From Amblyomma americanum (Eukaryota; Arthropoda; Arachnida; Ixodida; Ixodidae): a stretch of 64,000 bases of DNA. Position 1 is the first letter of the stretch, and the number at the start of each line of letters is the position of its first letter. The stretch spans positions 162,675,689-162,739,688 of the forward strand of contig NC_135500.1 of assembly GCF_052857255.1 (NCBI RefSeq), written 5' to 3'. Shown here piece by piece: positions 40,013 through 53,117 of the stretch. Made by a program: the position numbers and the translations under genes. Under the pieces are notes generated by a model. The model ran no database searches, was not told the origin of the DNA, and saw only the letters and a program-made list of their open reading frames with translations.

Positions 40013-41907
40013 AGCAAATGGTAGGGCGTGAGGGGAATGTTTCGGGAACCTCGCCTTGGGGGATTCCCCTAACCAATGGAGCAGGCTTTTTTAATATGCG
40101 CAGGTTTATATAAATTGTGAGATTGGCTCGAATCTTTTAGTGTCAACACTTTTCTAATTGAAAGATTAATGTGGTGTCGCGTGGTTTGCGGATTTAGCTA
40201 ATTATTTCTAATCACTTCGCAAGTCTAGTAGGAACAAAACTGCTACAGCTTGCTTCAGGAGATCGATAACAATACTACTTCTATTTATTTTCCACATTAT
40301 GCGAGAGTTCTTATTATGTGAGAAATTGGAACAAGTTGTATCGCATATAGGAAGCCTGCCACCAGCTTTTTGTAAAATGCAGTACAATAAACAAACAGGA
40401 GTGAATCCAAATTATGCCCGAGCAGGCTCATGTGTCGGAACTCAAAATTTACCACGGCCGAGAACACCTATAGTTCACATTGAGTCAGTCAGCAGAATAG
40501 CCAGAAGACATGCTTCCAGTGCGGAACATTTCTTGAGAAACACGCATGTCTCGCTGAGTAGAATCAAAGCTTCACTCTCAGAAACTGCGGCAACATACGC
40601 CAAAACAAAAACACAAGAATAATGCAAGGAAAGCACGCTCAAATAGAAGTTTTAACGATCGAAAAAAAAGCTTACATGTGCACCGTAAGTGTCAACATTC
40701 CGACTTCTCAGTTTTTAATATTGAAACAAAAAGTCTTTGTCCTTGCGCTCGCTCTGCTTGTTCATCCCTGAATGCCGTGTTTGCATTTTTTTGCTCTTAT
40801 TGTTGTGACTTTTGTGCTTGCGCTACTTGTTTCAAAGCAGACCTGCAGATCACGGCGGCAATCCGTCGCTCGCTCCGCACCTGATGAAAGGCTAAGTTGT
40901 GCGACTAAAGGTGGGAGGGAGGCTCAGACAACAACACCAAAAAAAGGACAGCTATTTTACTGGAGGAATACGCAACACTCATACATGGTGATGAAAATCA
41001 AGATCTTTCATTACTTTTGGCAGTTTTGCCGCCAAGGCGGCTAGCTTAATGGAGCGTGGTAGGCTGTTCGCGATAAGGTTTTTTCCACACTGCAACTCCG
41101 CAGAGTCGGCAACCGGGGGCTCTCTCGACAATGGGGCGAGAAAATGACCGGAAGAACCCGGACTGCACGTGCGGAGAGATTGCCCGTTGAGATGGTCACA
41201 TGGCTTGTGTAAGAATGACGCAGGCTTACGACATCCCGGATGAGTTCAGGTAGTGTCACAAGCTACAACTATGAAGACGACATCGCGGCTGACACCCGCA
41301 GTATGAAATCTTAGCACGAAGTGAGGTAAATTATCGACCTTGATGCCGGCCGGAGCACGAGTAAACCCACCGTACCGCTGCTTCCACGAATTCTGGCTCC
41401 CTTCCAGCTACAACTGCGGCCGCGTCGCTTGCGCGAAGACGGGTCAAAGGTTAGTGCGAGGCATCATAACATCAAAAACGAAGGGAAGCTCTTCATCAAA
41501 TAGGTGAAGACATAAGTGTCAAATGGGGCACGGCGAGTCTTGAACCAACTCATGTCTTTGTGATATAAATTTCTTGAAGCTAAAGCCAGCCACCTGGATA
41601 GCGTGATCCTGAGACCTTTCTGATCTCTTGCATTGTACGACGTTTTAAACTCATGCGCTCTTTGCAGCATACTCTGACCTTTCTGATATACTAGCACACT
41701 GCGTGGCTCCTATACAGCAGCATCCAACCACCTCGACCGGGTAGGGGTAAGTACAGCGCAATGCCACACGGGCCGCTTTATGCGTTTCTAGCTGCCCTGA
41801 ACACCTGAGCAGAATGCAGAATTCTTGGCTACGAACGAGGCTCCGCAGCAGCAGACACCAACACTCCATGCCTGGCCGCTTCATTCCGGGCACCAAACCG
41901 CAGTACC
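40013..41907. other. Unassigned non-coding stretch
   Basis: No gene was recognised. The part after about 41650 lies upstream of an RNase H fragment and may be decayed LINE coding sequence, but no motif is visible. Confidence 0.45.
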
Positions 41908-42337
41908 GTTGTAGGAATCGCCGTCACCTTCACCATTAAAGCGAGTGGTGCCCATGCCCAGAGCTCACATATTTTCACTGACTCACAGGCAGCCGGTGCT
42001 TACACAAGCGGTCACGTCCCATGGCAAGCTTCCCGCATCCTGGGGCACACTCGCCAACAAGACCTAGGTTCCCGGTCACTAGAGCCTGGCTGGAAGCATC
42101 AGGGCTGATACGATAGCTCGCTGTTATACTCACGAAGTGGGGCCTCCTCACCCTGAGCTCTACACCATATCCACCCACTGCGCCACACGCCTAGAAACTT
42201 TGCGTCTCAACAGGCGCCTACACTCCCACCTCCCAAACACCTTACGCCGAAAGAATCCTACCTTCTCTGGCGAGTTAAAACCCTCACATACACTTACCTC
42301 CAACACCTCCATCGCTTTCACCCAACGCTATACGTAA
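41908..42337 (+). pseudogene. RNase H domain fragment of an I-like LINE
   Basis: In frame from 41908, the sequence reads VVGIAVTF, then HIFTDSQAAGAYTSGHVPWQ-ASRIL. The FTDSQAA block is the RNase H segment carrying a catalytic Asp. After a frameshift near 42060 the next frame reads PGH-stop-SLAGSIRADTIAR, the GH-S-LAGN-AD motif that supplies the remaining catalytic His and Asp. It is followed by YTHEVGPPHPELYT and a C-terminal segment to the stop at 42337. The order is that of RNase H-bearing LINEs of the I/R1-like group in ticks, of which the 13.2-kb fragment is the more distal part. The frameshift and in-frame stop make it non-functional. Confidence 0.75.
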
Positions 42338-45300
42338 TTTCTTTGGTCCTTTATATCAATCCACTCGGCCCTTTCAAGAGAAAAAGGCGTAAGGATAGAA
42401 AGTAGAGAAAGCCCCTTGCACAGACATGGCAGCAGAAAAGGATAAGTCATTGGCGAGGACCAAAAACCCCGGCTCCATCATGTCGCGCGCGATGCTGTGC
42501 CAGTTGTGCTAAGGCGGCGGTTGTCATAATCACGTATGTGTATGAAATCGTTACCTCGCCTAGCGAGTGTTGATAGCGCCGTCGCTCCTGGCCACGCTTG
42601 CGCCCTTTCGACATGCTGGATTTTCTCCCCCATGGTTCAAGGTCAGCTGCTTGTTTTCTAGATTGAAGAGGGCTTACTTGCCAGGTGCCGACCACTGGCC
42701 TCACAAAACAAAAAATAAATTATTCCCACTGCCAACCTGTGTCAAGAGGCAGCGATATTATTTGCTATGACTATAGGAACGCGAAAAAAGGCTACCACAA
42801 TAAAACCAGCTGACAGGACGCAGACACAGCAATGAACACGGGACGATGTTGAACTATAAACGACTGCATTTCAACAAAGAACAGATATGTATACCATTCA
42901 GCCATGAAACTAGTCATGCGCCCACATTACAATTGGCATGAAAAAAAGTAAAACAAATAAAAATTTCACTGGTACATCGAATGCGCAGACACATCGCGTT
43001 AATCTCATCATTTTAAGCATATAACTTTATCGCGTAGTGAAGGCATTTTCCAGTGCTGTGAAAAATCGCCTGTTAACGAACGATGCTATAACAACTTGCA
43101 TGCATCGTCAATGCGTTTTAATCTACGCTTCCCTTTGGCAGGCGTGGAATCACGATAGGGCACCAAGCTCTTTCCACCGTATCTGGCTTTTCTCTGGGAT
43201 TTTGGCTACATCGCGCCAAAATATATGCGCTTTCGGGAAGGTTGCAGGCAAAGCAACGTCTCCAGTGGGCGTGAGCCGTCGGAATAGCCAAATTTTGTTG
43301 GGCCACAGCGCAGAAGGTAACCGCGTTTTTGACATTCTAAAAACTGATATAGATATTACTTACGGAGAGCTACACGCCTTTAATAATTAAGGGACCTAAT
43401 CGTAATAGTTAAGAAGTTAACTTTTAAATATTAGTTAACCAGCTTACTAGTTAGCTCATCTTAGCGTGTTTTGATGTACTACACCACTGATTGCTGTGCC
43501 GAAAAAAACGTTCTTCTAACTCAAAAACCAATCTCTTTGAAATGTGTAAAGTGTTAGGTGAAACACCGTCTATGTAGTGGTAGGTTTATGTGTAATAAGA
43601 AAGCCTGTATACAAACATATCAAAGTGTATACCAATTTGTACTGCGCGCGCGTGCATGTGTGTTTAAGTACAATACGCACAGTTATCTTTCAGACTTAAC
43701 ATCATCACATAAAAGACTTTCCTTTCTTTTTACTCTTCGGCTCATTTTACATTGGACACCCCGTATATCACGGTGACAGCTTGTGTTTGTCTCAGCGCTG
43801 ATTTCTGCAGCATTCTTGTCTAATACACACACGAAGATTCTGCCTACTACCCTTCACGTTTATCTTTTCATAGCTCAGATTTGTCAAGGCCTTTCTCGAG
43901 CACCGAATCGCTGTGCAGGGGAGCTGGCCATATAGCCGTAAATTAGCCTCGCTGTGTGCGTTATTCTTTTCCTTTCACTCCCTCTTTAAGTGCTTGCTTC
44001 TGTCGTTCGTATAGTACACCTCGAAGCGCTTCTTCCTTTTTCTTATTTTTCTTCCTCTTACGTCCGACCATTACACGTGGGGCATACCCCTCGTGGCGTG
44101 TCTCTGAGACATAAACTCTGGCGTGCGTCATTAGACAGGGCGCCCGCCCTTACCATTTCAACGACCGACGAGGACGACACTCGTCGTTATGTTTGACAGC
44201 GTGCGCGCCTCCGTCGATGCCTGACGCACGCCCATCTGCGCGTCCGCGAGCTCTGGCGGGCATCGCGCCGAGGAAACCATATATCGCGGATTGCTCAATT
44301 GGAAACCCGTAAACGAGCATGCGCGCAACGCGACGCAGACTAGCCGTTAGGGAGCTGTGGTGCTGCGCTAGAGGTATCTGTGTACGCAGAAATGGGCTAG
44401 AGGCGCGTTTCGGGTCTTCCTTCTGCGAAATCCACTTTCGGAAAACGGCTCTCGTACGTGTATGCATATTACCACGCGTACGTAGTTCCATGAGCCGGAG
44501 TTTGTTCACAAATGCCCGACAGAAAACTTGCGCTCGTAAGGTTTCCCGTTGAATCGTTCTTCTTGGAGAATGGCTTCGCCGTTTCGAGCTCCTTCTTTGT
44601 GACGGACATTGGACTTTGTTAGAAAAAAAAAAGCAGAGGAAGGTATTCATACTCCTTCCTTGGTTCGAGAACTTAATGTTTCTTTTTTAGGTTTTTTTAA
44701 CTATGTAGGGCAAGATTAAGAATGGGCTGCAGAGCATTTGGCAAGTACTCTCAAATCATGAATTGTAGCCCCCCTATATCTGTCAGTAAGAAAGTATGCA
44801 ATATTTTTACCGTGCAAGTACTCATTTGTAGGGCAGAAACTGGGTGGCTGACGAAATGCTTGGAATAAAATTGCGGACAGCGTTGCTAGCGGTGAAAACG
44901 CGAATGATAGGAGCAACGTTATGAGACTGGAAGAAAGCAGTCTTCGTCGGGGAAGAAGCATGAGCTAACGAAATCGTAGTCGAAATCAAAAAAGTACAAA
45001 TGGCCACGGGCAGAATATGTCTCTCCGCAAGAAGTAAACGATTGCCCCTTAAGCGACAGAGTGCATTCTTACAGAAGGCAAGCATAGCAGCGTTCGGCCG
45101 AGTGTCAGGTGGACTGATGAGATCAGGAAATATACGGGGTTAAAGTCGCCAATTATGAGACGAAACAGGGTTGATTGGAGATCCCTGGGGCGGCCATTTG
45201 TCCTGCAATGAACCTGTCTGGAAATTTGTTGGTAGCCACTTCCTGATCCCATCATTTCGCACGACCCACTACACTCCAGATTGCACGCTTGCCTATTGAG

Positions 45301-45555
45301 CAACGGGTCGCTTGTCTCCCCGGCTGCTCACAGTATGCAGCGTTCTGCAGATGTGCGCAGTATCGCGCGAGCAATTACCGTATACAATAAAAGCTGCCTA
45401 TCAATGGAGAAACATCATAAAGACGCTTGTGTGGTTTAATATCGGTGCAGTGGTCGCTGCAGAGTAAGGCACGTCAGGAAGCAATGCGGAGAAGCCAAGG
45501 GTTAACTGGTCTCGCTGGCAAAAAAAACGGCAACCATGCTCTCCTGTCGACCAAA
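42338..45555. other. Unassigned non-coding stretch
   Basis: About 42815-42925 has words reminiscent of tick Penelope-like ends (TTGAACTATAAACGA), too weak to call. About 44080-44560 is CpG-rich with frames on both strands and no domain. The rest is featureless. Confidence 0.45.
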
Positions 45556-45766
45556 GCGTCGTTATGCTTGGTTTGGTTTATGGGGGTTTAACGTCCCGAA
45601 GCGACTCAGCTCCGACTATGAGGGACGCTGTAGTCAAAGACTCTAAAAATTTCGACAACCTGGGATTCTTTAACGAGCACTCGCATCGCACAGTACACGA
45701 GTGTCTAGCATTTCGCATCTATCGAAATGCGACCGCCGCGACCAGGGCCGAACCCGCGTCGTTATG
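45556..45766 (-). mobile_element. Ruka-type SINE, 5'-truncated, with 11-bp TSD
   Basis: The minus strand runs from the B-box side (about 45755) through the core to the 3' CAAACC-type tail (GGTTTGGTTT on the plus strand at 45570). The A-box half of the head is absent. GCGTCGTTATG occurs exactly at 45556-45566 and 45756-45766. The first five of those bases also belong to the SINE at the truncation end, so the junction probably used microhomology. The body has many substitutions, so the copy is older than those at 27.7 and 53.6 kb. Confidence 0.85.
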
Positions 45767-47968
45767 TATCGCGTTGTGCCTGAAAGTGCTGTGCGTACTT
45801 TTCAGTCAAATCTACCTCACCATTTCAATCAGTCCGATTCATTTCTTCAACGTAGGCTGGTTGTTACACTGCATGACTTGTACGCTGCAGGTATTTTGAA
45901 AACCAAAGTACTGGGATGCTACGTGTTTTGTTTTAGATAGCATTCTAGTCGAAGGCTTTAATTTTCAGCCATTTTTAAGACAGGCGTAGAGCCGACGCCA
46001 CCATAGCACAGAGAGGAGTTTTATGTTTTCGCATTACTTAAGTCTGCAAGTAAACCAGATAAGCGTCTTATTTTCATCCGCACCCAAGAGGAAAGGACCT
46101 CCACTCATGGCTGCTATCTGCTGCAGTTTTGGAAGGGTTTCTACGTGATTCTATGAGATCTAGTTAAGAATCGAGACCTCCACCCTCCGAGGAACTCGCA
46201 GTGAGCTGTCAGAAGATGCGCTAAATCAAAGAGGCGCCAGGGTTAAGTTTCTTCACGGAAGTGTTCTTTTGTCTAGGACAGAAAGGGCTCGCCAACAAGC
46301 AGCCTTGACGAGGGGGACGCTGCGTTATGTGGTCACTCGGGGTTAATTGGGTTTTGGGGGGAAGAACCCTTCTCCCCCGGACGGAATGACGGCGGAGAAA
46401 GGCGTCAATAGTTTCCCACGGTGGTTCGACCTGTATGGAAACGACTCCTTCCTTTTCCCTCAAGTCAAATATCTAACAGCGGTGGCCGCCTCCTTCCATT
46501 TCTACGAAGCGCCGGGGTTCGAGTTGGTGGCCTTGCTGGGCGTGGTGCTTCCAGCTAATCCTGGTCAACGACCGATGCATACAGGGCCGGCTAAACACGG
46601 TACTGCATCTCTACCACTACCGGTGTTGCTGAAAGGCTACAGGATCGATACTGCCATCGTCAAGTGCGGGCATTCGCCGACAGGGCAACGGTGCCGCCTT
46701 CTGCGGTGGGCGGCTCCCCAAGTCATCAATAGTGACCACTTGATTGGACACTGATGAAATGCAAAGTTTCCCCGGTAAGGATATGGAAACGGACAACCGT
46801 CCCCAGCAGCCGGACATGTGCATAAAAACCTTCTGATATCTACTTGTATCTCACGTGCTCCTGTAAATATGTAAAATAAGCCCCTTGCAAACTCCTCTCC
46901 TCGAAGCCGTCCTTCCTGGTCGCTTCACAGCAGCAACCTTTCGAGACAGGGTCTCCGTACCTCGATCTGGTTGAGAAGACCCGGGCGAAAGAGGGGCCCA
47001 CATCTAACAACATCTTTAATGATGAATAACGCGGAAGTTCTTGGAATTATTGCCGTCTACAAATACTTGGCTTTTCCTGGTGTCCGCAGCTTTCCTTGTG
47101 GTGTATGCGGAAGGTATTCTCTGCTTCGTCCTGATTCGAGAAGTAATTTTATACAGCATCATTGCTGTGGTGCATAAGGGTGTCTCTTTCGGATTTCGTT
47201 TCATTTCTTCCGTGTACTATCAGCTTTCTACACTAGGACAGTGGTGCGCCTTATTTTTTTAGTTCCTGTGAAAAACTGTACTACTGCTTCCATCACCTAG
47301 CTGACCTTAAGTGTCACCCCTCGAAGGGTTCGAATTGGTAACTTCGAAGCTGTCACGTAGCTGTTATCAACGTGTAGTCTATGCCGCAATGTCTGTCAGG
47401 CGGAAAGCCTTTCCGAAACTGCAAAAGGGTATCAGTCATTGCTGGAACCGAGTGAGCACGACTGCCGTTCCAGCTTGCCCGTAGTTAGAAATAGAAACTT
47501 CCACACCGGTACACCTCAACCGGGCAGTAATAGTTACGCGATAGCTGGTTTCTAACGTGGCATGCAGACACTCTTAGTAAAGACACCTCTTCCCTCATGA
47601 CTTGTGTACTCTCATACCCTGTGCATACGTAACATTTCGGCGGAAACAAGTCCGTGACTGGTATCAAAAATACATCCTAACCCTCCTAAGTAACCTAAGT
47701 CGGGATCAGTATCCCTGCAGTTAAAAACCGAAGTTACTCTGCATCTCAACATTGAGAAGCAAATATTATATACAATCAAGCTACGTAGTTATTTCATTCT
47801 TTAATTTTGTTGTTTAGTATCTACGGCTTCAAAATGACTGCTGCAGCAACATCTACGGCTTTTAAGATTAAAATAAATTTTGTATTTACTGATAAAGTCT
47901 AAACAATTCCAAGAAACTATCATAGTCATGCTGTTCATAAACAATCAAACTTAGGCTCGTGGCACTGG
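45767..47968. other. Unassigned non-coding stretch
   Basis: A 135-codon plus-strand frame (46347-46754) has no recognised domain. Nothing else is supported. Confidence 0.45.
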
Positions 47969-47999
47969 CTTCAATACTTCCAGTTTGGAAGTATTGAAG
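47969..47999. repeat. Perfect 13-bp hairpin with 5-base loop
   Basis: CTTCAATACTTCC (47969-47981), loop AGTTT, then the exact reverse complement (47987-47999). There is no T tract after it and no neighbouring gene, so no terminator role is proposed. Confidence 0.75.
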
Positions 48000-49494
48000 A
48001 CGCAACAAGGTTTCTAGGCCCGCGTAGCATGGGAGTTAGGGTTTTCACCGTATGCTTCACGATACGTATACACCACGATTAAACCAACGAGATAAAACGC
48101 CCCGAATATTAAACGTTTTATTCAGATAATTTTTTTTTCTATTGCACTTTAAAACGCAACAAGGAAGCAGACGCCATCAAGAAGACGCAGCTGAACTAGT
48201 AGCCTCAGAGAAGCGCAAAGATGAAGTTGCGGGGGGATGAACCCGGTACTTGGCGCCTTAAATCACGCCCGTCACGAGCGCGTGATAATCTTGGCGCTAA
48301 TTTATGGCACAAAATCTGAGTTCAGTGTGTCAAACAAGGCTCACACACGGGCGAACTGAAGATATGCGAGGGCTTAATCTAGATGGGGCAGAGCGTTCGC
48401 AGTCGGCCAGGGCAGCAAGGGACTCGCAATACAGTCACGATTACTTTTTCTCACGCCTTTCCTTCGCGCAGGGGTGTCTAATTGCCGCGCCCTCGTGAGC
48501 GCACCTCTGGTGCTGTTCTTCCGTGAGCGAGTGTGACCACGGTACCGTCACCGCCGGCACTGACCCGCGGGAGCGGCAGGGGCCGCGCTTTGTATGCGCA
48601 TCCTGTACAACTGGGGCCGCCTTTTTCCGCCTTGAGCACGAGCGCGACGTGATCTCGACCAGATTCACCATGTCACACAGAAAGGCCGCTCTGTTCTCTC
48701 CTGTGTACATTTTTTTTATCTTTCTCTTAAAAGGCTGAAGAAGCAAGACTGAAAAAAAAATACTTCACGACACGTATGCGGCCTCTTTTGTAGACATCTA
48801 CGAATGGTCGTTATGAAGAAAAATGAAATAAGCGGAACAGCGTTTTGGGAAGAAATTATTGATGCTGAGAACACACGCACATTCGGGTCATGACACTCAA
48901 CCTCCAAACCACAAGACAACGGTACTGCTAGGAAAATTTGACTGGAGTAGTGCGCTCTCATTGCTCGAGTGTTGCAAATTTCATGCAGATATGAGACATA
49001 GTGCAGTCAGATTTATTAGGTCAGGATTAGAATACAAGGGGATTAAATGCTTCTTTAAAATCTCAGTACGAAAGAACTAACTAACCCTACTACTTTCTAG
49101 AGAACAGAAGATAGTGTACTCGAAAAGCCTCTGTTCACGCTGCCTGCTTCTGTTGTAAACGTATTACCTGCTTAATACGTTATGCAGCAGACTCACGCAC
49201 CTTAACTTTGAGCGAAGCTTCAATTCGGGTATTCGGTAGAAGGTAAAGAGCGTTCTAATCACTGTCGGAAATTCCTATAACGGCGAAAGATGAAACGGAG
49301 GCACTATTAAATGTCCAAAGTTCGAGCAGGCGTGAGTCCTAAAGTGAGTCCTTCATGTTTTATCACAAAAGAAAGCACTGCACTAATAAGTCACCTTTAG
49401 AATAACAGCAAATCGTTCTCGTCTACAGCAAACGACGCGTCTTTATTGGCATCTTGAAAATATACCAATATTCCATTGCGTTAAGGAAAAGTTT
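48000..49494. other. Unassigned stretch with CpG-rich patch
   Basis: About 48480-48680 is CpG-rich and open on both strands, with no recognised domain. Nothing else is supported. Confidence 0.45.
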
Positions 49495-49727
49495 TGTTGG
49501 TTTATGGGGTTTAATGCCCCATAGCGACTCAGGCTATGAGGGACGCCGTAGCGAAGGGCTGCGGAAATTTCGACCACTTGAGGTTCTTTAACGTGCACTG
49601 ACATCGCACAGTACACGGGCCTCTAGAATTTCGCCTCCATTGAAATTCCGCCGCCGCGGCCGCGATCGAACCCGCGTCTTTAGGGTCAGAAGCCGAGCGC
49701 CGTAACTACTAAGCTACCGCGGCGGGT
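49495..49727 (-). mobile_element. Ruka-type SINE, near full length
   Basis: The minus strand from about 49727 carries a CCGCCGCGGT start, a degraded A-box region, B box GGGTTCGATCG, the core with GATGTCAGTGCACGTTAAAG, and a 3' end of GGGCATTAAACCCCATAAACC. The A box is damaged by substitutions, so it is probably silent. Only a weak AAGGAAA repeat flanks it as a possible TSD. Confidence 0.88.
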
Positions 49728-50884
49728 CGGAGAAAAGGAAATTTCTGCAAAGTTTTAGGTGATTTTAAGAACCTAAATATTGTCTCAAATATTTCAAATT
49801 GATTGAACTTTCAAGCTACTGCAAGGCAAAACAGTCTGAGCTGCGGATTTTAGAGTCTGCTGGAGGAAATATTCGGTTACCATCATGACACATTAATAAG
49901 ACCACACGTTGTGCTCTCAGTTTTCAGACTGGAGCTATGTTCGGAATCCAGTAATGAGACGCCACGCGACCGCATTTCAAAGAACTCAGGAGCAAGCGCT
50001 GTTACTGAGCTGAAATCACTTAGCTGCGGCAAAACTTTTCCAACTTTTCTTATTTTGTCTATGCACCCGCCAACGTCGCATATATCGTGTTAACACTACA
50101 ATGATACGCAAAGCATTGAATTCGCGCCGAGGTCTAAAAAAAAAAAGACTTTTGTGAGCAAATGATAAGCAGCTCCACAAACTGGGTCGGCCCAAAACAG
50201 GAAGGGGGGTACAATGTTTGCAACAGATTTTTCTGCCGACACAAAAACATGCCTTACGGTAGGCGGCACTACATTAGTTTAGCTGCGCGAAGGAGTTGAG
50301 TACCGCGTCCGAATGCAATGTAATTGCAATACGCTTTGCCACAAAAACGTGAATAGTAACTCAAGGAATGCTTTGTTGTTCTCTTCTGAGGATCCTCAAG
50401 GCACCTGCCGAAGCATACCATTTTTTACAAAGCATATACACCCTTCTGCTTCGCGGTTTTGGCAGGAAATGAAGACACCTGCCACACTGAATCTTGCATT
50501 GGCTCTATAGCTTCATATTTTCGCAGCAGTGAGAGGCGTAATATAACTGCGTACTTTCGAGAACTGAGTCTCTGGCGTACTCTCATTCGACGTAAATCCA
50601 TTTGCATTTGTAAATGCATTTGTGATCAATCTACCATTCACCTTCTGCATTTAAGACTTGCCTGTGACAGCTATTTGGGTCTGTCAGCGTCCACCTTCTG
50701 CTTTAAAGACCCATAAAATAGCAAACCACATCGAGCGACCCCCTGTATGCAATCTACCCCTTGCTTTACAGAATAAGAGTGCACAAGTAAAGCAGCATCA
50801 CCTCTTACAAAGCGCGTTTACAATAGGGGACTCCTTAGGAAAGCAACAGTTCTTATTAAACATATCTGAATGCAAATAACGGAA
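49728..50884. other. Unassigned non-coding stretch
   Basis: No supported gene or repeat; it lies directly 5' of the truncated LINE. Confidence 0.5.
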
Positions 50885-50901
50885 CAAATTTCGATCAGTT
50901 C

Positions 50902-51155
50902 ACTCCTCAAACACATCTTTTCATCTCAAATGTCGAAGCAAGCCGCCTACGATCTGGTGTAATTAACTTTCCGCTTAGTGACCACCTGCCCATCTTCTTG
51001 TCCGTTGCTCTCACAGTCACGAGCAAAAAACGTCTGCAATAACACTCGCATCGGAATGTGAATTCGCGCACGCTATCGGTATTTCGTGAGCGCATAACTG
51101 ATGCTAACTGGAATGATGTGTTAAGTGTGTCTGACCCCAATACTGCTATGGCTTG
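50902..51155 (+). pseudogene. LINE endonuclease C-terminal fragment
   Basis: The frame starting at 50902 reads HLFISNVEASRLRSGVINF, then LSDHLPIFLSV. The SDH motif, with the catalytic His of APE-type endonucleases, is intact. A stop at 51040-51042 interrupts the frame. The continuation reads FRERITDANWNDVL, the usual segment after the domain. A frameshift near 51155 then moves coding into the next frame. The N-terminal two-thirds, including the GDFN motif, is missing. Confidence 0.8.
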
Positions 51156-53117
51156 TTTCTTGCTAAGTTCATCAATAGATACATTTCTTGCTTCCCAGAA
51201 AGAAACTTTGCCTCCCCGCGTAAAGCGTGGAAGCCGTGGGTAGACCGTGAACTCTTAAAGCTCATACGAAATCGAGACACACTGCAAACCAGAAGTCCGG
51301 ACGCACTGAGCGCGTTCAAAAGTTACAGAAACTATGTCACCAAAGAACTCAGAGTGGCTAAAAACAATTACTATGTCAATCTATTCAGTTAAACTGAAGG
51401 ACGGTCGGAGTCTGTCTGGAAAAAATTGAAATTTGTGTTTGACAGTGCCCCTCAACCAGTTACGAGCCTCCTAACAGATAGCATCGAACTAAAAGGAAAA
51501 GATTTAGCTAACACCTTTAATAATTACTTTCTCACTATCAGCTCCACACCGACTATCAACAATGGTATAAGCTGTGATACGGATGCCATAAGTCACACTG
51601 TTTTCTTGAATCCAATCTTCCATAATGAAGTAATAGCTGCATTTATGTCCTTAAGAAATAGCAAATCTTCCGATGCATCTGAAATTCAGATCAAGCCCGT
51701 TAAATTTGTTCTAGATGTGATCGCCCCTTGCTTGGCTTACGTGTTTAACATCTCTATCTCAGAGGCAACTTTTCCACAGAGCATGAAATCCGCCAAAGTG
51801 ACGATAGTACATAAGAAACGTGACCGAAACGACTTATCAAATTATCGTCCCATTTCAGTTTTGCCACTATTTTCAAAGGGTTTTGAGAAACTGATTCTTG
51901 AGCGACCCACATCCTTCACCGACCGTTATAGTATCATAAGCAGGTCGCAATATGATTTTCGAAAAAACATATCAACAGAATTGGCCCTTCTCTCTCAAAA
52001 AGAATTCATATTGGATAACTTTGAAAACAGACGTATAGTACTAGGTATTTTTCTTGACTTCAGCAGAGCTTTGGATCTCGTTAATCATCAAATATTGCTC
52101 CAGAAACTTAACTCTTACGGGATTCATGGTAAGGCTTTGTCATTATTAACATCGTATCTACAGCACCGCACACAATTTGTTGATATAAATGGACAATTCT
52201 CACATGTTAAAACGGCGACTACAGGCGTTCCCCAAGGTAGTATTCTTGGTCCGTTTCTTTTTACGTGATATATTAACGATATTGTGCACATAGGTGAACC
52301 AGACAAATACATATTATATGCAGACGATATAGCAATGTATTTTTCGGGAAGCAAAGGCTCAGACTTAAGTACTCGTGCGAATGGCACCCTTTCGCAAATA
52401 AACAACTGGGCATTTAACAACTATTTAAAGGTAAATACCAATAAGTCAAAAGCAGTTATATTTAACACACGAAACACGAATATTGAACTGCCTCCCCTCC
52501 TGCTCAACGAAAATGTACTGGAAGTTGTACCCTGTTATAAAACTTTAGGAGTTTACTTCACTGAAAATATGTCATGGGATAGACACATTGAACATTTGTC
52601 CGGTAAATTATCTAGTACCATCAGCCTTATACGTCGCTACTACCCGACTTTCCCCACATCCGTTAATACCCTCTCTTTTAAATCACTCTCCCTATCTTTG
52701 ATGAACTATGGCATTCTAGTGTGGGCCACTACAACTGCAGAAAACATGCGCAAGTTGGTAGTCTTGCAAAAACGTGCCATTAGAATTATAAGTAAATTGC
52801 CATACCAATATCCCACAGTTGACTTATTCAAAAAAATAAACGTTACTCGTGTGGACTCTATGTATGGCTTTAGGTTATGCAAATGTTACAGGCCAAATGT
52901 CATAAACCATATCCGAACCCTGGTTGAATTAGCCGAATTAAATAGAAACATAGCTTCCAACCCCACACGTCATCCTGAATTCTGGAAAGTTGCCATATGC
53001 CGTACCAATTATGGGAAACAGATGCTAAAGTTCACCTTGCAAACTACCAAAAATCAACTACTACGAAATGACATAAATGTTACGAGATTGTCCACTTTTA
53101 CTTATGCTATTAACTAG
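51156..53117 (+). pseudogene. LINE reverse transcriptase (ORF2), three disabling changes
   Basis: A single frame runs from about 51156 to the stop at 53117, interrupted only by TAA at 51390-51392 and TGA at 52266-52268. Motifs in order are a RKAWKPWVDRELL linker, NYRPISVLPLFSKGFEKLI (RT 0/1), FLDFSRALDLVNH (motif A with catalytic Asp), TTGVPQGSILGPFLF (motif B) and YADD at 52317-52328 (motif C, both Asp kept). LKVNTNKSK follows, then a C-terminal region with ILVWATT and LQKRAIRII. The catalytic residues survive, so decay is slight: two stops here plus the upstream frameshift. It would have reverse-transcribed the element at a nicked chromosomal site. Confidence 0.92.

Noticed and set aside
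42815..42925. Penelope-like 3' end words (GGGACGATG, TTGAACTATAAACGA)
   Set aside because: Only short word resemblance from memory; no inverted repeat, hammerhead-like core or coding part is nearby.
44060..44560. CpG-rich patch as a gene promoter or first exon
   Set aside because: No TATA, initiator context or coding domain stands out, and similar patches occur at 4.9, 9.1, 15.4, 31.8 and 48.6 kb without genes.
46347..46754. 135-codon plus-strand frame
   Set aside because: No domain or family resemblance; surrounded by non-coding sequence.
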